A model generated the notes under the pieces. It searched no databases and was not told where the DNA came from. It was given only the letters and a program-made list of their open reading frames with translations. From the NCBI GenBank assembly GCA_033439295.1, contig JAVTLE010000004.1, positions 1,426,012-1,490,011 of the forward strand: 64,000 nucleotides of DNA. Reading direction: 5' to 3'. A program made the translations under genes and the position numbers. The stretch is from Deuterostichococcus epilithicus (lineage: Eukaryota; Chlorophyta; Trebouxiophyceae; Prasiolales; Stichococcaceae). This document shows, one piece after another, positions 1 through 11,474 of the stretch (position 1 is the first letter of the stretch; every line of letters starts with the position of its first letter).

Positions 1-48
1 ACCATATGTCGGTTAGAGATGGTGGCACTGCGTCTCTACACACGGTAA

Positions 49-726
49 TCAAGACCGACCTGCTGATACAGACGATGATCGCAGCAGCTGCTGCGCGGCC
101 GGCGGGCGCTGCTGCTGCGCTGTGGAGGCGGCCGCGGTCGAGATTGCAGCCTCGGCCGGCGGGTCCAGCGGCAGCGGCAGCAGCCCCAGGCCGCGCGCCA
201 TGCGCGTGAAGGTGGCGAGCGGCGGCGCCGGCGCCAGCAGCTCGGCGGGCGAGAAGCCTGATGCCAGGGCCGCCAGGTTCTCGTACGCCTCGACAGCGAG
301 GGCTGCCTCCCGCGGCGTCGGCGTGCCGCCGCGCTGCTGGCCGAGGCCTGCAGGGCACCAGCGGCAGGAGACCTCATCCAGTCATTCACGCCACGGCGAT
401 GGGATACACTCCGTGATGGTGCCGGCATGGCCACGTGGTCAAGCTGAAGCCTGGTGACAGCACACTCAAGCACGTCCGCTCAAGATGGCTGGCCGCATCC
501 TGGGCATGCAGATTGTCGAGGCATGCACCTGGGCAGGCGCAGGCGGTGTTCAGCCGGCGTCACATGGATCAGCACGGCAAATGCACCCGAGACCATACTC
601 ACGTGCGAGCATGTGTATGATGGTGGCGTTACGCGCCAGCAGCGCCTGCGTGGCCTCCTCGACCTGCTCCGCTGCCGGCTCGGCGCCGTCAGCTTGGTCT
701 ACCGCCGGTGCGGGGTCCCCGTCCAT
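49..726 (-). CDS. small protein of unknown function, two exons
   Basis: I do not recognise this gene. Two exons join in phase: 726-603 (start ATG at 726, donor GTGAGT) and 347-49 (acceptor CTGCAG, stop TGA). The predicted product is 140 residues. The N-terminal third is acidic and Ala/Glu-rich, running into a helical stretch (EEATQALLARN). A second helical segment (REAALAVEAYENLAALASG) follows, then a Pro/Leu-rich part and a Gln/Ser-rich tail. No signal peptide or membrane span is visible. It is transcribed away from the coiled-coil gene that starts at 1859, so the two may share an upstream region. The exon structure is well supported by phase; the function is unknown. The short size and paired helices suggest a subunit of a complex, but that is only a guess. 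Confidence 0.6.
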
Positions 727-1858
727 GCAGGGATTCTGATCCCAAGCTGTGCAGCTTCACCATGTCAAAACTGCAAGCCGCTGAACATTTGGCCTGAATG
801 AGGGGTTCTAGTGTCCGCGCTGTTGCTGACGAGAGGAGCGGGGGACGGGTGTGACCTGATTTCAAATTGTGCCGCGGGTCTCAGCGCCAGCGCGCAGACA
901 CAGGCACTAACGACCAGGACCCGTCTTGAAAAAGCAGCCGCTCTCGTTTATGCGAAAGAGCTGTTGCAAATTACTGTAATCACACTCGGCAAACAAGCAC
1001 AGGGGAGGAAGCACACAAAACCGGGGACTGCGGGACTCCCAGCGAGGTTTCGCGAGCCTGGCCCCTGGCGGAGCAGAGCCCCGCCTATCTGGTGGCCGCG
1101 GTCGCAATCGGCGAGAGCTCACATTCCTGATCCGTTAGTTGTCCGGGAGCGGTTGTGTGCACAGGCCAACAGCATCGCATAGCATTGCACCAGTCGAGCA
1201 CAGAACCAGCCGAATCGGAAGAACGCATCGAGGATAGACTGCTTTCTGGTCGCGGTGCGAGGAGCGTCGGTCCACTAGCGAAACATTACCGTACAGGACT
1301 TGCGCATGAGCTGCTTACAGGTGGGCTGACGATTCATGCGGGACACACCTCCCCACGGTTAGGCCGGCAGGGCCCTGGCCGCTGCTGGTGTGCTTCCATC
1401 TTGCCCCGTGTTCAAACTGTGCCTGGTGCTGCTTGTGCTGCTTTGGGTGCGTCTACCCGCGAGGCAGGCGTCCTCTGAAGCAGGATGCAGATTGTAGTGC
1501 ATCCGTCCTGCAGAGGTTTTGCGCAGCTGCTCTGCTATAATCAAGACCCTGTAACGTTACTGGCATCACCATGCAAGTACAAATGGAGTGCTGCATCGAA
1601 TTAGTCGCCTTTGCCAGGGGTTGTGCACCTGGCAATCCATCCGATTTGCCAACCTCACTCCTCCTGTGCAGGCCGTTCCTTGAGGCCCACTGACGCTTTG
1701 CTGACCGAGGCGGCTCTTCGCGACCTGAATTGCGCGGCCTCTCCCCCCAGAAAGGCTGGGGAGGCTGGCGCGGGTACCGGCAGCGGGTTGCTGGCATCGA
1801 CCCACCCCACCCACAGCAGTGCCATACGGCAATGACGTCACCCTGAACTTACTAGCAC
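727..1858. other. intergenic region between two divergent genes
   Basis: About 1.1 kb separates the start of the small minus-strand gene from the start of the coiled-coil gene. It should hold both promoters and 5' leaders. I see no convincing coding exon, repeat or RNA gene; the open frames here lack splice-compatible extensions. Confidence 0.5.
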
Positions 1859-4800
1859 ATGGCAGAGGCCGAGACACCTGCGACGGTGCGTATCCTTGCC
1901 AGTCCTGTAGGTGCTGTGCCAAAGCTTGTGAGGTGCAGGTCATGGCCAGTCAGCCACGATGCTGTCCCGCACCAAGTGTCATGGTTGCAATGGCCTCGTG
2001 CCGGGACCTCATGGGTTCCTCGGCCGCGCAGGAACCGCAAGCTTCCACCGCAGGGCCCAGCGATCGCGTGGCCGGCGGCGGTGCCCTGGCCAATGGCTCG
2101 CCGGCGCGTATCCCCGACGTTGGCGAGAGCTCCCAGCAGGCCGGCGGCGGCGGTGACGAGCCCGGCGCCGAGCATGAGGCGCTGGCCACCAAGCTCAATG
2201 CGCTGGGCGGTCTGGTGGCGAGACTGGGCGTCGCGCTGCCACAGACGGATGCTGACGCGCTGCGAGAGGCCTTCAACTCCGTCGGCGGCGAGGCCGACCG
2301 CGCATTCAGCCAGGTGGGGCGCAGCGTGTGTGCCGAGTCATCAGAAGGAGCGGGCGGAGGGAAGGCGGGCCGGGGGATTCGTGGGCTTGATCATGGTCCT
2401 TGTTGGCCATGACGATCATTAGGCACCTGAAGTTGAGCTCCTGGAAAAGGCTGGCGCAGTGGGGGAACACGTGGGTGAGAGGGTTGGCAATCTCATGCTG
2501 CATCTCTGCACTGGATGCATGCCCCGACCTGGACCGCCGGCCGACTGAGAGGCCTGCGTGCCGCCCCGCGCAGGCGTCGGGCATGGCGACGCTGCTGAAC
2601 GACGCGCTGCAGCAGGCGGAGCGGCTGGCAGCGGAGAACCGGGAGCTGCGCCGCAAGCAGGAGGATGCGGTGCTCGACAAGTGCGCCCATTGTCTCTCCT
2701 CAGAAATGCAGGGAGCTCCAGATACCCAGGGAACTCCGGATCGCGGAATTCTGCATGGAGGGAAAAGCATGCGCATGGCCGGGGGCTGCGGGCGTTTGTT
2801 GGCCTGCAGTGCGTGGGGCCGAGGCTGGCCCGCAGCGGGCGCGGAGGCATTGTGCCCCAGCCTGTCAGCCGGCACCTGGCAGCCGGCAGTCCTGCAGCGG
2901 CCTCATCTGCCCCGGCATCACCCGCACAGCATTGCAATCGCTGGCTGTGGCGCACAACGCCTGATTCCTGCAAGCAGGCGCACCATGCCTGGATCTCGTG
3001 TGCCGCTCGCACGCCGCAGGTGGTTGAAGCATGTGCAGGAGACGACAGAGAAGCCGGGACGCCAGTAAGCGCTGGCGAAAGGCTGGAATGAGACTGGAAT
3101 CTGGAATGCGCCAGATTGCTCCAGTCACCAGCTCTTCAATATGCTTGCAGGCAGCTTCAGCAGGCACAGAGCGAGACAATGGAAGCTGCGGGTGACTTTT
3201 GGCGTACGAGCGGCAGCGGAAACCGGCCAACCACGCACCTGAAACTTGCGTGCCTGTTGCAATCGCTGCAGGCAGCTGAAGCAGGCGCAAGACGAAACAG
3301 AGAAGCTGCGGGTGGCCGGCGACGCCTACAAGCGCGAGCTGCTGCAGCAGAAGCTGTCCGACACGGAGTGGGCGCTGTCGAGGGAGCAGGACCGTGCAAA
3401 GGAGGCCGAGGCCGACAAAGCGGGTGAGTTCTTGGTTTTAGGGTTTAGGGTTCTGCAGGGCATCCTAAGGCGCCGATTGGCTTGCAAGCAGTTGTCCTAA
3501 GCAGTGCCATGTCGGGCCAGAGCCAGGGTTGCAGGGCTGCTGTATCCGCCATGCGCGGCCCGGAGAGCCCCCCACGAAGCCTTCGAAACCCTACAAGCCG
3601 CGACCTGCCGATCCCCGCAGACTCGCAATTCCTCTGACGCTCCGCCACCGCCGCCTTGCCGCAGCGCTGGCGGTGCAGGCGAGGCAGCTCAAGTAGCGGC
3701 TGCTCAGGCGGGCTCACATGCTGGTCGTCATCATGCCCTGTGTCACTGACACAATGTTCCCCTTCCGCCGCAGCGCTGGCGGTGCAGGTGAGGGAGCTCA
3801 AGACACAGCTCAAGGCGGGCGGCGGCGCCGAGGCCGTTTCGCCGCTGCTGCAGCTGGAGGGCTCCGATGCGCCGATGAGCGCGCGGGAGCGGGAGGAGCT
3901 GGCGGGGGCGCTCATGGCGGGGGAAGGCGACAAACGCACCGTTGACGCCCAGGCGCGCATGATCGGGGGGTTCCCAATGGGGTTTCCCAAACTGGCAGGA
4001 TTCAGGTGGCCCTCTGCGCAATGGTGCTCTGTCAGCGGTGTAATGCTCCATCAGCAGGGCAGTGGGATATCCAGGGTTGGCGCCGCTGGGGAACACAAAA
4101 GCCGCGCTGTGCACGCCGGGCTGCCTGTGGGGCAGCGCTTGCAGTTTCAGCGTTGGCTGCGCAAGCAAGGCAGCGCAGGGACGGGGGCTGCGCCAGACGC
4201 CGCACATCCGAACTGGGAGCATCGGCGCATCGCGGCATCACATCCAGGACTCGCCAGTCCTTCCTGCCGCGCACCAGACACCAGAGCATCTGTTGTGCGC
4301 GCCCGACGCTGGCTCGCCTTCCTGTTATCAACAAAAAAGAACAGAACGTCGAGTATAAATGTGGCGCAGGTGCTGGTGCGGGTGGTGAAGGGGCTTCGAG
4401 ACACCGCGGTGCTGGAGCAGCACTTGCAGCAGACGCTCCAGGTGAGAGAAAGTACAACGGGCTCAGGGTTTAGGGGGAAGTGTGCCCCCCACCCCCCGTC
4501 TCCCACTCCGAAATGCGCCCTCGGATGCACAAGCTGCCCTTGCAGCTCCGGTGCCTGCATGACCCATTGTGACCTGGCTGGTCGCAGCGGACCGTCTGAA
4601 GACCTGGGGCCCGAGGCCTGATCGGGCGTTGGCCGCTCCACCCCCGCAGGAGAAGGACCTGGCGACGCAGATGGTGTCTGGACTTGATGACTTGAGCTAC
4701 ATCTCGTTCATCATGTCGTAGAATCTGGTGCGTGAAGCTCATGGTGCCCCGCACCATCCCCGCAGGAGAAGGAGCGGGCGACGCAGATGGTGGAGGAGCT

Positions 4801-7800
4801 GAACGACATCGTGTTCAGCAAGACCTTCAAGGCGCCGTCAGCCTGGGCCGACCGCGAGCGCAAGTACAAAATGGAGGCACGCGACTGGACCATCGAGGTG
4901 TGGTTCCCTTTAGCCAAAATCCTCCTCAAACCAGACCCGCCTGCCGCAGCAGTTGTTGCAGTTCCCTAGTGCACCCCGTCTCGCTCGCTGTCCGGTTTGC
5001 CCTCGTCCGCTGCAGCAGCTGGCATGCGTGCAGAGGAGCCTCATGCCTCCAGGGCGTGGAAGCACAAGACTGTGCCGGTGCATTGCGTGGCAAGGAGTGA
5101 CAGGATGCGTCAGAGCCGCCGCATGGGCGACTGCCGCCGGCAAGTCCGAGGCGCCGCCCTCGGCCGGCATGCACAGCACGTGCTGGGCTGACCCCATGCA
5201 AACATCTGAGAAACGGGCACACGGCGGGAATATCATGCCACCCTGCTGCGCCCGCTGCCACAGGTGAAGAAACTGCAGGACCGCATTGAGAAGCTGCGCC
5301 TGGAGAACATCCGCTACAGGGAGACCAACCGCACCGCCGAGTTCGAGGCCGCCGCCGTCGAGCTGCAGCGCCAGGTGTCGATCGTTCTGCGATCCTCATT
5401 CAGGAGTGCCGCTCAACCAGCGTCACACCACAGCATCCGCGCCCGCTTCCTCTGCCACAAAGTTCAAGCTGTGCGCCCAAGGGACCCGCCCTCTGTCGGA
5501 CGACTCGGAAAGTCCTAGTTAAGGAGCCGAGTACAGGCAGCCACACGGCGCAGACACATAAATTCACTGGTGCTTATGTCCACAGGTGGAGGCGGCAAAT
5601 GCTGCCAAGGTGGCAGCGCAACAGGAGGCACACGAGCTGCGCATCCGCATGCGGCGCAACGACGGCGAGTTCACCTCCGACGGCAAGCGGTGCGCTGCCG
5701 CCAGGGCTTTCGCAGCTTTCGTTGGGCGAGATGCAGTCCCCGATGCGTTTCCAGCGCATCGACGTCTGCACGCGTCCGGATGGTGGCACCGCCGCATCAG
5801 ACAGGCGCAGGATGGGAGCAGGGCAAGGCAAGGCAACGTGCAGAGTGGCACAGATACAACCAGCCCAGCCGTGATTAGGTGCTCAGCCGTGCCAGCTGTC
5901 ATCCCAAGCTTCCAGGCACCGACGCGTCGGCTGCGCAGGTCGCCGTACCGGTCCCCCTTCCGCAGCACGGTCAGTGAGATCGAGAAGATCGACAGCCGGC
6001 TGCCATCGGCGGCCGCCGAGGAGGCATTGGAGGCGGCACCGCCTGCGGAGCCGCCGGCGCCGGCGTCCGAGGTCGGCGCTACCATACAGGGCCTGGAGAA
6101 GGCTGGCATCGGTGCGAGCCTCTCCCTTCTGCCTCTCTCTCTCTCACCGCTGGATCGAAGTGCGACGCAGGCAACTTCCTGCAATGTTTTGCACGCACTT
6201 CAAGCCAAGCGGGTGACGCCGGATCAATGATGAGCAATGTCAGCATGCCGGCATCAGCCAGCACCCACCCAAACGCCACCCAGTATGCTGAACCCAGGCC
6301 TGGCCGCGATGAACCCCCTGGTGTGTTCGTGACGGTGCCCTGCCTCGCCTCGGGCGGGTGCCTTTCGCGAGGTTGGAGAACGCTTCGAAGCCCTTCCTCG
6401 CATGCTCTCTGCAGGCACGCAGCCGCCCCGGGCGCCGCACTTCCAGCCGGGGCGCACCCGCATCTCGCGCGGCGGGCCGCCCCTGGCGTCGCCGCTGGCC
6501 TCCTCGGCCTCCGGCGCCGCCGGCTCGCAAGAGTGGGGCATGGCCGTCATGGCGGTGCGTCCCAAACCCCCCAACCCCCTAAACGCTGCAGGGGCACCCG
6601 GCCGCGCCGTCTGTGTCGAGAACCAATATGTGATGCCTGTCCATCGGCGGCGAGCTGTGCTGCAGCCAGGCTCGGACGCGTGGTGACTGGCGGCAGTGCC
6701 GTGTGCACGCAGCTCATGGAGCGGCCGCACACTGCATTCGCACTGACTCGATGCCAGGCGATGATGCACTATCCCCCTGGCGGTTCTGGCCTGCACACGC
6801 GGAAACCGGATGCTCACCCCAGCGTCTGCATCAAGAAATAAAGATAATATCCAAAAATCGCAGGACCTGGAGGAGCAGGGCGTCGGGCGTGTGGACGCTG
6901 TCGCGCCTGACTGGGGCGAGGGGCGGCCGCCGCGCCGCAGCGCCAGCGGCGGCGTCGCCAGCGGCTCCCGCCGCTCCTCAGGCAGCCTCGCCGAAGACGG
7001 CCAGGTTGGCCGGGCGGCGTCCATGGGCGAGCACCCTGGCAGCGGCCAGTCCCCAGGTGTGCAAAAAGATATTAGTTTCGTGTCGAGTTGCAACCATCTG
7101 CAGGCGTCCTGCAGGCCATCGTGTGCAGGCCTGCAGCATTCTAGGGGCAGAAGCTCCCGCTCAGGGGCGGCGGGAGCCTCGCAGCACACCAGATCCCTCA
7201 CTGGGCCGGGTCACGGTACTCCTTGGGCACGGCTGTCAGGCTCGAGTGCTGCTCCCAGTGCTGCTCCCCCTACCGGCCCCACCCTGCGCCTGTGTCTGGG
7301 AGCACACAAGGCCTCGGGCAGCCTCGCATTCGTGACTGAGACCCAAGACGGTGCCACTGCATCGCAGACGGTGCAGCGCAGAGGAGCGGGAGGCGGTCCA
7401 GCGTCCCCGGGTTGGCGGCCGACAGCGCGGCTTCCAGTGCAAGCAGCTCTCCTCGCCGCGCCGCATGGCCGGCGGTGCGCCCTCTGCTACACCTACAATC
7501 CCAAAAGACACGAGACACACCGTCAGCTCTGCGAATGCCCCAGCAGCAGCCTGCCTTCCTGCCCCACGCCTCATGTTGACATGAGCTGCGGGTGCAGTCA
7601 AGGGGACTGACACGCAAACTGAGCACGCCTGTCCCCTGCAGTTTCGCCTCCGGCAGGCCGCTCCGACTCTGCTATCAGGGTGCCGCAGCTGCATGCACAT
7701 CGGCAGCTTGCTTGCCAATTCCTGATGGCGACCACTCATGCGTGCTGTTCAGGGCAGCGACACGGCGGGCGCGAGCGGCGGGTACAGCCCGGCAGCGCCG

Positions 7801-10446
7801 TCGCTGCGCGAGGGGGCGGCCTCCGGCGGCGTGGCAGCGGACGCATCGGCAGCGGGGTTCACCGGTTCTGGACCTGCTGCTGCTGCGCCTGCGGACGCTG
7901 TGTGGACGCAGCTGGGCGGCGACGCCGGCGCGGCGGCAGCGGCCCACGGCGGCGGCGGCGGCGGCGGCAGCAGCAGCGGAAGGGCAGCAGACACCGAGGC
8001 TGGTGGCGAGGCGGGCATCAGCGCGCACGACCGTGAAAACATGTACAGATTGTACAGCCACCATGTCGAGGTGACGCCTCCGGCTGAACTCGCCTCAAAC
8101 TGCTTCGTGTGCCTCCTCTTTCGCACAGGCCGCCTGCGAGCTGTGCCATCGAGGCCAATGGATCCGCAGGCATGTGCAGGCGGCACACCCAACAGCGGGA
8201 TGTGGACCGGCTCCAATGGCGGCAACCACGAAGGAATCATCGCCGCCCCGCCAATGGGCACACCAGCCGGCTGGCTGGAGACATGGCTCGGCAGCCCAGC
8301 ACGCCAAGGGAGGGATGGCTGCGTCTCGCGCGGCCTTAACCCAGCCCAATAAGAAAACCTGAAACTGACCCCCGCACAGGCGGAGGATGTGGGCGCCCTC
8401 AAGTGGCAGGCCGCGGAGCTGGCCAGCCGGCTGGAGATGATGCAGGCGCAGCTGTCCAAGGCGGCGCTCGCGGCTGAGCGCTCCGAGGAGGACCGCGGCA
8501 ACCTGGAGAGCGAGCTGGCGGCCGCACTGGCGGCCGCGACCACGCCGCCCGACCAGACGGTGCGTGGCCTTTTTCACTCTGCTCAGGTCTGTCGCGGCAG
8601 CCCAGAGTCCGAGCCGGCGACCACGCCGGCCGCTGCCCGACCTGAACGGCGCGGAGGAGGACCCGCGGAGCCGACCGGTGGGCAGTCCAGCCCTCGGCAT
8701 CCCAGCCGCAAGCCCTGGACGTGTTCTGAAACATCGGCTCATGCGACCGGACGCATTGCAGGAGCAGCTGACGGAGCTGACGGAGGAGCCATTCAAAACC
8801 TCGGCGTCTTGACACCCTTCAACCAGACGTGTATACTGTTTGTCGCAGGCGCTGGACGCGATGCAGGGGCGGCTGGCGGAGCTGACGGAGAAGCGGGGGG
8901 CGAAGGAGGAGGAGGCGGCCAAGCGCGCCCGCGACACCGACGAGCGCCTCAAGGCGGCGCAGGCCGCGCTGCAGGCCGCCCACCGCGAGCGCCAGGTCCC
9001 CCCCCGGGAAGCCTGCGGCCCCCGTCCCTGCTTCTGCTGGGTTGCATAGCGCTGCTAGGCTGCTGTCTTGATGCTCTACCACAAGGAGGGAGGCATGTGT
9101 GCATGTCGGCAGCACCTGGGCGCGCCGCTGCTGCGCCCCAGTTCAGCACATTTAAACCCCAGGGCCGTGCCATCACGAGCGCCTCGCCTGGGTCGACTTC
9201 AGCGTTCGGCTGAGCATTTCAGGGTCTGGGGTTGACATCCTCGAGCCTGTGCCGCAGGCGGCGGACGAGCGGGTGCGGAAACTGGAGAAGCGGCTTGCGG
9301 CGGCGTCCGCCGCACTGGGTCCCGCCGCGGTCGCCACCCTGGAAGCGGCAGACACCGCTTCCACAGCTTCCGGTGCGTCCATGGGCTCTAAACCCTAGGC
9401 CCCTGCATCTGTGCGCCAAGCTGCACCGCGCCTGAAACATCTGAAGCGGGGGAGGGGCCGGCTGCCGGGTGAACTGCTTGGGTCCGCTGACTCGACTGTC
9501 TTAATGCTGCCGTGCTGCGCTGCCCGGCTGCGCTGCCGTCTGCCCGACTCCACATCTGGGCCGCAGGCCTCACGGCGCGACGCTGCCGGTCCTCATGCCG
9601 CATGGCGTCGTCCTGGAGCTTTGGTCGCAGTGTCCGGTCCTCTGAGCGCAGGCGAGGACGGCGGCACGCCGCGGCGAGAGGCCCCGGCCTCGCCCGGGGG
9701 TGGCGCCTCCCCGTCGGCAGAGGATGCCGGCGGCGGCGGCGGCGGCGCCGCTGTCAAGCTGTCCGCCGGCGGCGTGGGCGGCACCTCCCGCCGCTGGGGC
9801 TGGGGCGACGTGGCGGGGCTGTCGGAGGAGGACCTGGAGGCGATGCGGCTGCGCGAGGAGAACGAGCTCCTCATGGAGAACCTCGTGCGCTCCAAGCTGG
9901 AGATGGCCGAAACGCAGAGTGAGCCGCCGCCCGCTGGGTCCCTGGTGGTCGGGAGGGCCTGTCACAGTCCTGTCTCCAACGCCTCGTGTGTGTGCAGCGC
10001 CTTCTCCTATTGGCGCGCGCCGGCTGCAGGGTGCCTGCAACAGCATTCCGTGCATGCCCTGACACCCACCTGTGGGTCCCTCCATGTGACGCGCGTGGCG
10101 CGAGGGCGCCGCAGCAGGGTTCACAGCGTGGGGCATGCCTGCAATCTTCAGTTCGGGCTGCACGCTGGTTTGGACGCCATACGCTTCGTGTGGCACAGGT
10201 GACTATGTGAAGACCAAGCGGGCGCTCATCAGGGCAGTGGAGAAGCAGGCGGAGATGTCCGAGAAAATGGACCTGCTCAAGGCTGAGCTGGAGGTGGCAG
10301 ACCGGGACGCAGGCGGCGGTGGCGGCGGCGGTACTGTCGCCGCCAGCAGCGGCGGCATGACGGCCTTCACCAGCTCGCTGCGCGACCGCCTGTCGTCAGC
10401 TACGAACGCCTTTGGCAGCGGCAGCCCCACGCGGGACGCGAGCTGA
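1859..10446 (+). CDS. large coiled-coil protein, 19 exons
   Basis: Exons: 1859-1885, 2032-2313, 2574-2680, 3272-3423, 3774-3952, 4370-4441, 4766-4897, 5264-5374, 5586-5689, 5939-6111, 6415-6554, 6864-7056, 7368-7474, 7753-8070, 8380-8559, 8849-8995, 9258-9372, 9631-9918, 10199-10446. They join in phase to 1024 codons plus stop. Long heptad-type segments rich in Glu, Lys, Arg, Leu and Ala occur at roughly residues 105-440 and 700-840 and near the C-terminus, for example KKLQDRIEKLRLENIRYR and EENELLMENLVRSKLEMAE. Between them lie Ser/Gly/Ala-rich disordered stretches. No motor, C2 or GRIP domain is visible, so it looks like a structural, tethering or scaffold protein; the family is not recognised. 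The first exon is short (MAEAETPAT) and was chosen because its donor GTGCGT fits the phase of exon 2. The exon ending at 3952 needs a GC donor. Several introns carry decayed copies of the neighbouring exon edge. Confidence 0.75.
3141..3195 (+). repeat. decayed copy of 3' splice junction (exon at 3272)
   Basis: This intronic segment repeats the acceptor and first 45 or so bases of the exon at 3272 with scattered substitutions, about 121 bp upstream of the true junction. The copy keeps the TGCAG acceptor but meets an in-frame TGA soon after. Confidence 0.8.
3435..3450 (+). repeat. telomere-like motif after a 5' splice site
   Basis: About two TTTAGGG units begin 11 nt after the donor at 3424. 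Confidence 0.8.
3651..3713 (+). repeat. decayed copy of 3' splice junction (exon at 3774)
   Basis: This copies 3763-3823 at a spacing of about 112 bp. The copy reads ALAVQARQLK and then a TAG stop, whereas the true exon reads ALAVQVRELKTQLK. The pyrimidine tract and CAG are also copied. Confidence 0.85.
4466..4475 (+). repeat. telomere-like motif after a 5' splice site
   Basis: A GGTTTAGGGG motif lies 24 nt past the donor at 4442. Confidence 0.6.
4638..4677 (+). repeat. decayed copy of 3' splice junction (exon at 4766)
   Basis: This copies 4755-4794 at about 117 bp spacing. The copied exon start (EKDLATQMV against the true EKERATQMV) soon meets a stop codon, so it cannot be a full alternative exon. 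Confidence 0.85.
8611..8645 (+). repeat. decayed copy of 5' splice junction (exon ending 8559)
   Basis: The segment resembles the last 25-30 bases of the exon ending at 8559 (shared core CGACCACGCCG), about 77 bp downstream and inside the following intron. It is weaker than most other copies. Confidence 0.5.
8749..8790 (+). repeat. decayed copy of an exon start (exon at 8849)
   Basis: This repeats exon bases 8855-8897 (ATGCAGG, then GCTGACGGAG) about 106 bp upstream, in the preceding intron. Confidence 0.75.
9388..9398 (+). repeat. telomere-like motif after a 5' splice site
   Basis: CTAAACCCTA lies 15 nt past the donor at 9373, here in the CCCTAAA sense. Confidence 0.6.
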
Positions 10447-11474
10447 TGGGAGTGCGGCCGCGGCGGCAGCAGCGAAGATGCTGCGCGGGAGCTGGGCTGC
10501 ATTGATCCTGGCATTTCATGTGTTGCTTAGGCTGGCGTGCTGCAGCAGCGAGCGTGTTTTGAAGGGCTGCCGATTCTTGCGAGTTCAACTATATTCTGCT
10601 GCTACACTTGGACACCTGTTGATGCATCTGACATTGCTCCGTGCACACCCACCAGCACCTCAATCCATTTAAACAGCAGCGGAAACTCGAATGCCATCAG
10701 CAACGAAAATTGCCAAACCATGCCAGCACGCTAGAAAGAGGTGCGGGCTCAATGAAACGGCTCTCGCAGGTGTACTAGGCCTCCATTGGACTATTGCGAG
10801 CACCTACCCAGCTTCGAAGCTGGCTTGCCGCCGCGGTCACCAGGTCTGAGGCGCGGTACTAATTGCATATGGCAGTGTTCAGGAGGTCGTTCCGCAGTCA
10901 GCTCGTGACGGCACGACCTCATTTGCAGTGACCGCCGCACGCGCGGACGAGTGGCCTCAAACAGTCCTCCTCAAGCTGAGACCCTCCCTGCTGGGTTTCC
11001 GGTCAGTTGGCACGATCCTGGGGTGAATACAGCATCAGCTGTGCAAAACTGTGTACCTGCCCGCGCAGCCAACTCAAGTACCTAACAAAAGGGCAGGGTA
11101 GCGCACTGACGCTCCTGCACTGATTGTTCCTTGCAAGCTCATTCTTCTCAATTCCGACATGCACGAGGTCCAGAGCGGATGCCCAAGGCTAGCCGTGGCA
11201 GCGCTGCAACATTGTCCGACCGGCAGATGTGCCTGCTCTCGCGGAGTTCGAAATTTTCGCAGAATGCACACGATGACCCGTCGCCAGCGTCCCCGACTCT
11301 CAGTCGCCATGCTGGCTGCCAGGTCGCCGCATGCTTAGCAAAGGCGATGGACACAACGCAGTACTTACCGCGGCCCACAGCTGCACACGGCCATGGCTGC
11401 CGCTGCGGGGCGTGGTCGCGGGCCAGCGGCGCCATGGGCAGCGGGAGAGGGGGAGGAGGGAACCCGGCGCTGCA
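10447..11474. other. intergenic region between convergent genes
   Basis: About 1 kb separates the stop of the coiled-coil gene from the stop of the IFRD gene. It presumably holds two 3' UTRs. I see no coding exon, tRNA or repeat in it. Confidence 0.5.

Noticed and set aside
3141-3195. Alternative real exon in the coiled-coil gene
   Set aside because: The copy meets an in-frame stop and matches the following exon too closely to be an independent exon.
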